A stretch of 64,000 bases of DNA from Pseudomonas helmanticensis (GTDB taxonomy: Bacteria; Pseudomonadota; Gammaproteobacteria; Pseudomonadales; Pseudomonadaceae): the NCBI RefSeq assembly GCF_900182985.1, contig NZ_FXUY01000002.1:436501-500500 (forward strand), given 5' to 3'. Below, one piece after another: positions 61,306 to 64,000 of the stretch; position 1 is the stretch's first letter; every line of letters begins with the position of its first letter. Made by a program: the position numbers and the translations under genes. The notes beneath the pieces are model-generated. The model made no database searches and had not been told where the DNA came from. It saw nothing but the letters and a program-made list of their open reading frames with translations.

Positions 61306-64000
61306 TCAGTTTTTGTGCAGGTCGACAATTTCGTGCAGTGGACGCTTGCTCAGCTTTCTCTTGATTTTCTGACGCAGGCCATACGGAACCGCACGGCTGA
61401 GTCGCTGCATGCCAGGCTTGCGGTACAACGTCCAGAGAGCGAGCAGCGCGATCTCCCGGGTGGTCAGCGGCACTTCGTACTCGGCTGCCGAAGCACTCGC
61501 TGCAGGAAGTTCGAGGAAACCGAGGTGTTCCTGGCGCGGCACATCGCTATTCACTAATTGCAAATAATCGACATCGTAGAAATCAGCATTCAACAGGCTT
61601 TGGCCATGTGATGGCGCCCGGACGGAGTCTCCGGCAACCGACGACTTCACAAATGCACCCATCGCCCCCAGAAGCTCTGCCGGCTCGATGCCAAAACGGT
61701 ATACGAGCGTATGTTCACGGCTGGCCAGACGCTCGGGGAATGCACCGATATCCGGCGCAATGATCGGCAAACCCGACTGCAGCGCATAACTGAGCGTGTA
61801 GCTGTAGGTTTCCGGCCACTGCGCAGGAAACAGGATCAAGTCGAGATCATGTTCCGCCATCAAACGCGCAAGGTCAGCGGCATCGTATTGACCGGTGGTG
61901 AAAACGCCTTTCAACTCCCGATAGGCAAACCCAAGCAGCTTGAAGTCGAAGGGCGCACTTGCAGCCTTCGCCTTCGCAGCCAGTTGCTCGAGATAATCAG
62001 CACCTTTTTCTTTGCCCAGCGCACCCAGCACACCCACGTTGTACCGCGGCTTGGCACTGATCGCCGCCACCGCAGAACTGACAGGTCGTTTCTCTTCAAC
62101 GTGCAGCGCCACGATCGGACGCTGCAGAGCATAGTGCTGCTGGTAAAGCGACAGCGTGTAATCGGACGGGAAAACAACCGTTTTCGCGTTTTCGATGAAG
62201 CCTCTCAATTGATCTCGCCACGCGGCTGCCGAAACACCATCGGGCAGAGGGAAAGCAGGATTGAGCAAATCATCGGAATATTGGCCAGGAAAAACACCCG
62301 CGTCGTTGGTCAACGTCGGGTTGCCACCGATCCAGTAGAAGTCGTGGGCCGTCAATGCATACTCAGTCCCCAACTGCGCCGGAAGGTCGAACAGTGCCGG
62401 GTTCAATCCAAGAGAGTGATGGAAATGGACGAATCCGACACCGCAGCCTTTAAGCAAGTCCACCAGCATCGGGAGTTCTTCCGGAAGACGGAATACCAGT
62501 TCGTCTGCCCCAGGGAATGTGCCCATGTACAGCGAGACGGCGCCGGTACCCTTGCGCGGCGTGAGAATCAGGTTGTAGGCATTCGCCTGAAGCGCTTCGC
62601 TCAGTTCCTCGACATGCTGCTTGACCCCGCCCCCGGCCTCATGGGAAACCTGCAGGATCTTGGGACGATCCAGTGTCGACAGCAACTGAACCAGACGATT
62701 GACGCGTACCAGCTTGACCGGATCTTCAGCAATGAACGTCTGAATATCCAGGTGATAGTCCGGGTGCAGTTCGACAATGGCCTTGAAGGCATTTTCGATC
62801 AAAGCCTGCTTGGTCGAGGAAAAACTGACACCGCCTTCATGGAACGCGTACAGGTTTGGAGTTATGACGTTGAACCAGCCAGCCTTGAGGGCACGCTGGC
62901 ACAAATCGTTTTCTTCGCCATAGCCACGGCCGAATTTTTCCTCGTTCAACAGCCCGACGACGTCCAGGCAATCGCGGCGCACGTACATGCAGAAGCCGAC
63001 ACCGGTCGGTGCCTTCACATTCGGCAGTCGAGCACCGGCAAAGACTTTGTCGATCTGATGAACGTCCAGCCCGAACGCCTGTTCGTTTTCGTACAGGAAG
63101 GCCGGGAAACTGCAGATGGTCGCGTTATTCGAGAACGGCGTCACCGTACCGATATTCGGTGCACTGTAGGCTTCTGCGGTGAGTCGTTCCAGCCAGTTTT
63201 GCGGAACGATCACATCGCTGTTCAGGAACACGATGTCATCTTCGCCAGCTTGGCGCATGCCACGGTTAACGGTTTTGACGAACCCCAGGTTATTCGGGTT
63301 GTCCAGAACCGTCAGCACGCCTGGCCATTGCGTTTCGAGCTCGAGCAACATGTCCAGCATACCGGCATCGGGGCTGCAGTCGTTGATCGCAATGATCTTT
63401 GAACCCGGCATCGAAAGAATGCCTGGCATGGCAGCTTCGATGCAGCGTTTGGTCATCTCGATGCCTTTATAGACAGGCAAGATCACGGTCACGGACCGGG
63501 CACGGGCGATTGGCGCCTCGACGATGTAACTCTTGTCTGCAGATACCGGAGCCTTGACCTCCTGGTCACGCAGATAAACGGTGGCTGCGCGCTTGCAGCT
63601 TTCCACGTTGCTGCGTAAAGCCTTTTTGCCATTACGCAATGAACGAACGACAAACCGGATCGGCTTGGTGATAAACCAGGAGTTCGAATGGATCACATCA
63701 TTGTAGGCCACCTGACTTTCAGCCAGCCGCACAGACAAACGGTAGCGTTCCGACTGAGCACTTTCGAGTTCGCTTTGCAGCTGTCGAGACTCGGCCGCAA
63801 CTCTTTCAATTTCTCGTCCGGCAGCGTCCAGCGCTTGTGTTTCTGTAGCCAAGGCGGCCTGAGACTTGTTGAAAGCCATCAACAAGTTGTCGATGACAAC
63901 CCGACGATCCTCTTCCCACGTTAGAAACTCGCTTGGCTCGCGACCATTGACGGCACTTTGTACAGAGGCTTCCAGCGATAGGAATTGGTGAACATCTGCC
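61306..64000 (-). CDS. Large two-domain glycosyltransferase (GT2 plus GT4), cut by right edge
   Basis: At least 898 codons remain open to the right edge, so the true start lies outside. Reading from the N-terminal side, a coiled coil (around 63730-63900) is followed by a GT2 domain beginning SVTVILPVYKGIEMTKRCIE with INDCSP and FLNSDVIVPQNWLERL, then a linker and a GT4-like domain from ILQVSHEAGGGVKQHVEEL to PETYSYTLSYALQSGLPIIA. Such fusions add two different sugars during O-antigen or capsule assembly. It is followed by wbpL with a 97-bp gap. The specificity is unknown. Confidence 0.87.
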   Translation of the reverse strand, partial: ADVHQFLSLEASVQSAVNGREPSEFLTWEEDRRVVIDNLLMAFNKSQAALATETQALDAAGREIERVAAESRQLQSELESAQSERYRLSVRLAESQVAYNDVIHSNSWFITKPIRFVVRSLRNGKKALRSNVESCKRAATVYLRDQEVKAPVSADKSYIVEAPIARARSVTVILPVYKGIEMTKRCIEAAMPGILSMPGSKIIAINDCSPDAGMLDMLLELETQWPGVLTVLDNPNNLGFVKTVNRGMRQAGEDDIVFLNSDVIVPQNWLERLTAEAYSAPNIGTVTPFSNNATICSFPAFLYENEQAFGLDVHQIDKVFAGARLPNVKAPTGVGFCMYVRRDCLDVVGLLNEEKFGRGYGEENDLCQRALKAGWFNVITPNLYAFHEGGVSFSSTKQALIENAFKAIVELHPDYHLDIQTFIAEDPVKLVRVNRLVQLLSTLDRPKILQVSHEAGGGVKQHVEELSEALQANAYNLILTPRKGTGAVSLYMGTFPGADELVFRLPEELPMLVDLLKGCGVGFVHFHHSLGLNPALFDLPAQLGTEYALTAHDFYWIGGNPTLTNDAGVFPGQYSDDLLNPAFPLPDGVSAAAWRDQLRGFIENAKTVVFPSDYTLSLYQQHYALQRPIVALHVEEKRPVSSAVAAISAKPRYNVGVLGALGKEKGADYLEQLAAKAKAASAPFDFKLLGFAYRELKGVFTTGQYDAADLARLMAEHDLDLILFPAQWPETYSYTLSYALQSGLPIIAPDIGAFPERLASREHTLVYRFGIEPAELLGAMGAFVKSSVAGDSVRAPSHGQSLLNADFYDVDYLQLVNSDVPRQEHLGFLELPAASASAAEYEVPLTTREIALLALWTLYRKPGMQRLSRAVPYGLRQKIKRKLSKRPLHEIVDLHKN

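Noticed and set aside
61711..63402. A 563-codon plus-strand frame inside the large glycosyltransferase
   Set aside because: The minus strand has clear GT2 and GT4 motifs; the frame lacks a ribosome site and recognisable fold.

Overview
The window looks like a chromosomal segment of a fluorescent Pseudomonas (P. fluorescens/P. koreensis-like). The grounds are high GC with typical Pseudomonas codon use, marker genes (oprI, ohrR/ohr, earP-efp, cysB, wbpL/wbpM) and many intergenic REP palindromes of the kinds seen in P. fluorescens. Species assignment is inference. No rRNA, tRNA, CRISPR array, prophage or IS transposase was found.

Layout. 1-9.8 kb: housekeeping and metabolism (partial tpm, LigB-type dioxygenase, cold-shock helicase deaD, crotonase, spermidine-synthase-like protein, class II DAHP synthase, YcaQ-type DNA glycosylase, DUF1127 protein, LysR/TauE genes). 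9.8-12 kb: LysR, then ohrR and ohr for organic peroxide stress. 12.1-14 kb: EF-P and its arginine rhamnosyltransferase EarP. 14-19.4 kb: Gre-like factor, then a minus-strand run from a thioredoxin-like gene through panE, a 5'-nucleotidase and a universal stress protein to cysB, with a divergent PilZ gene. 19.5-24 kb: class I DAHP synthase, GNAT, the Braun-type lipoprotein oprI facing an L,D-transpeptidase, and tesA. 24-35.7 kb: YbbA/YbbP-like ABC exporter, greB, DoxX, lytic transglycosylase MltF, TatD, chemoreceptor, thioesterase, CHAD protein and a lipoprotein. 35.9-45.2 kb: patatin phospholipase and the complete kdpFABCDE potassium operon. 45.5-50.2 kb: ethanolamine-type permease with a candidate sigma-54 promoter, DUF2897 protein, and a TetR/ketoacyl synthase/SDR block.

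50.3-64 kb is an O-antigen (surface polysaccharide) locus. Minus-strand genes comEA-like, wbpM, an O-acyltransferase, wbpL and a very large two-domain glycosyltransferase (running off the right edge) form the backbone. Inserted in the opposite orientation between wbpM and the acyltransferase is a five-gene plus-strand cassette. It encodes a 714-residue GtrII-like membrane glycosyltransferase, a DegT/FdtB-type aminotransferase, a GtrB-type polyprenyl-phosphate glycosyltransferase, a fused hexapeptide acetyltransferase plus FdtA/WxcM-type ketoisomerase, and a GtrA-type flippase. The last four are packed with 1-bp or ATGA junctions. The gene set suggests that the cell makes a 3-acetamido-3,6-dideoxyhexose, loads it on undecaprenyl phosphate, flips it and attaches it to a surface glycan in the periplasm. 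This is the most distinctive system in the window.

Other notable points are a REP half-site that supplies the kdpE stop codon, two repeat blocks that cut the kdp operon into three parts, tandem GCGCG operators in front of ohr, start codons of pilZ and the thioredoxin gene sharing one CATG, and a PilZ domain lacking its c-di-GMP motif.
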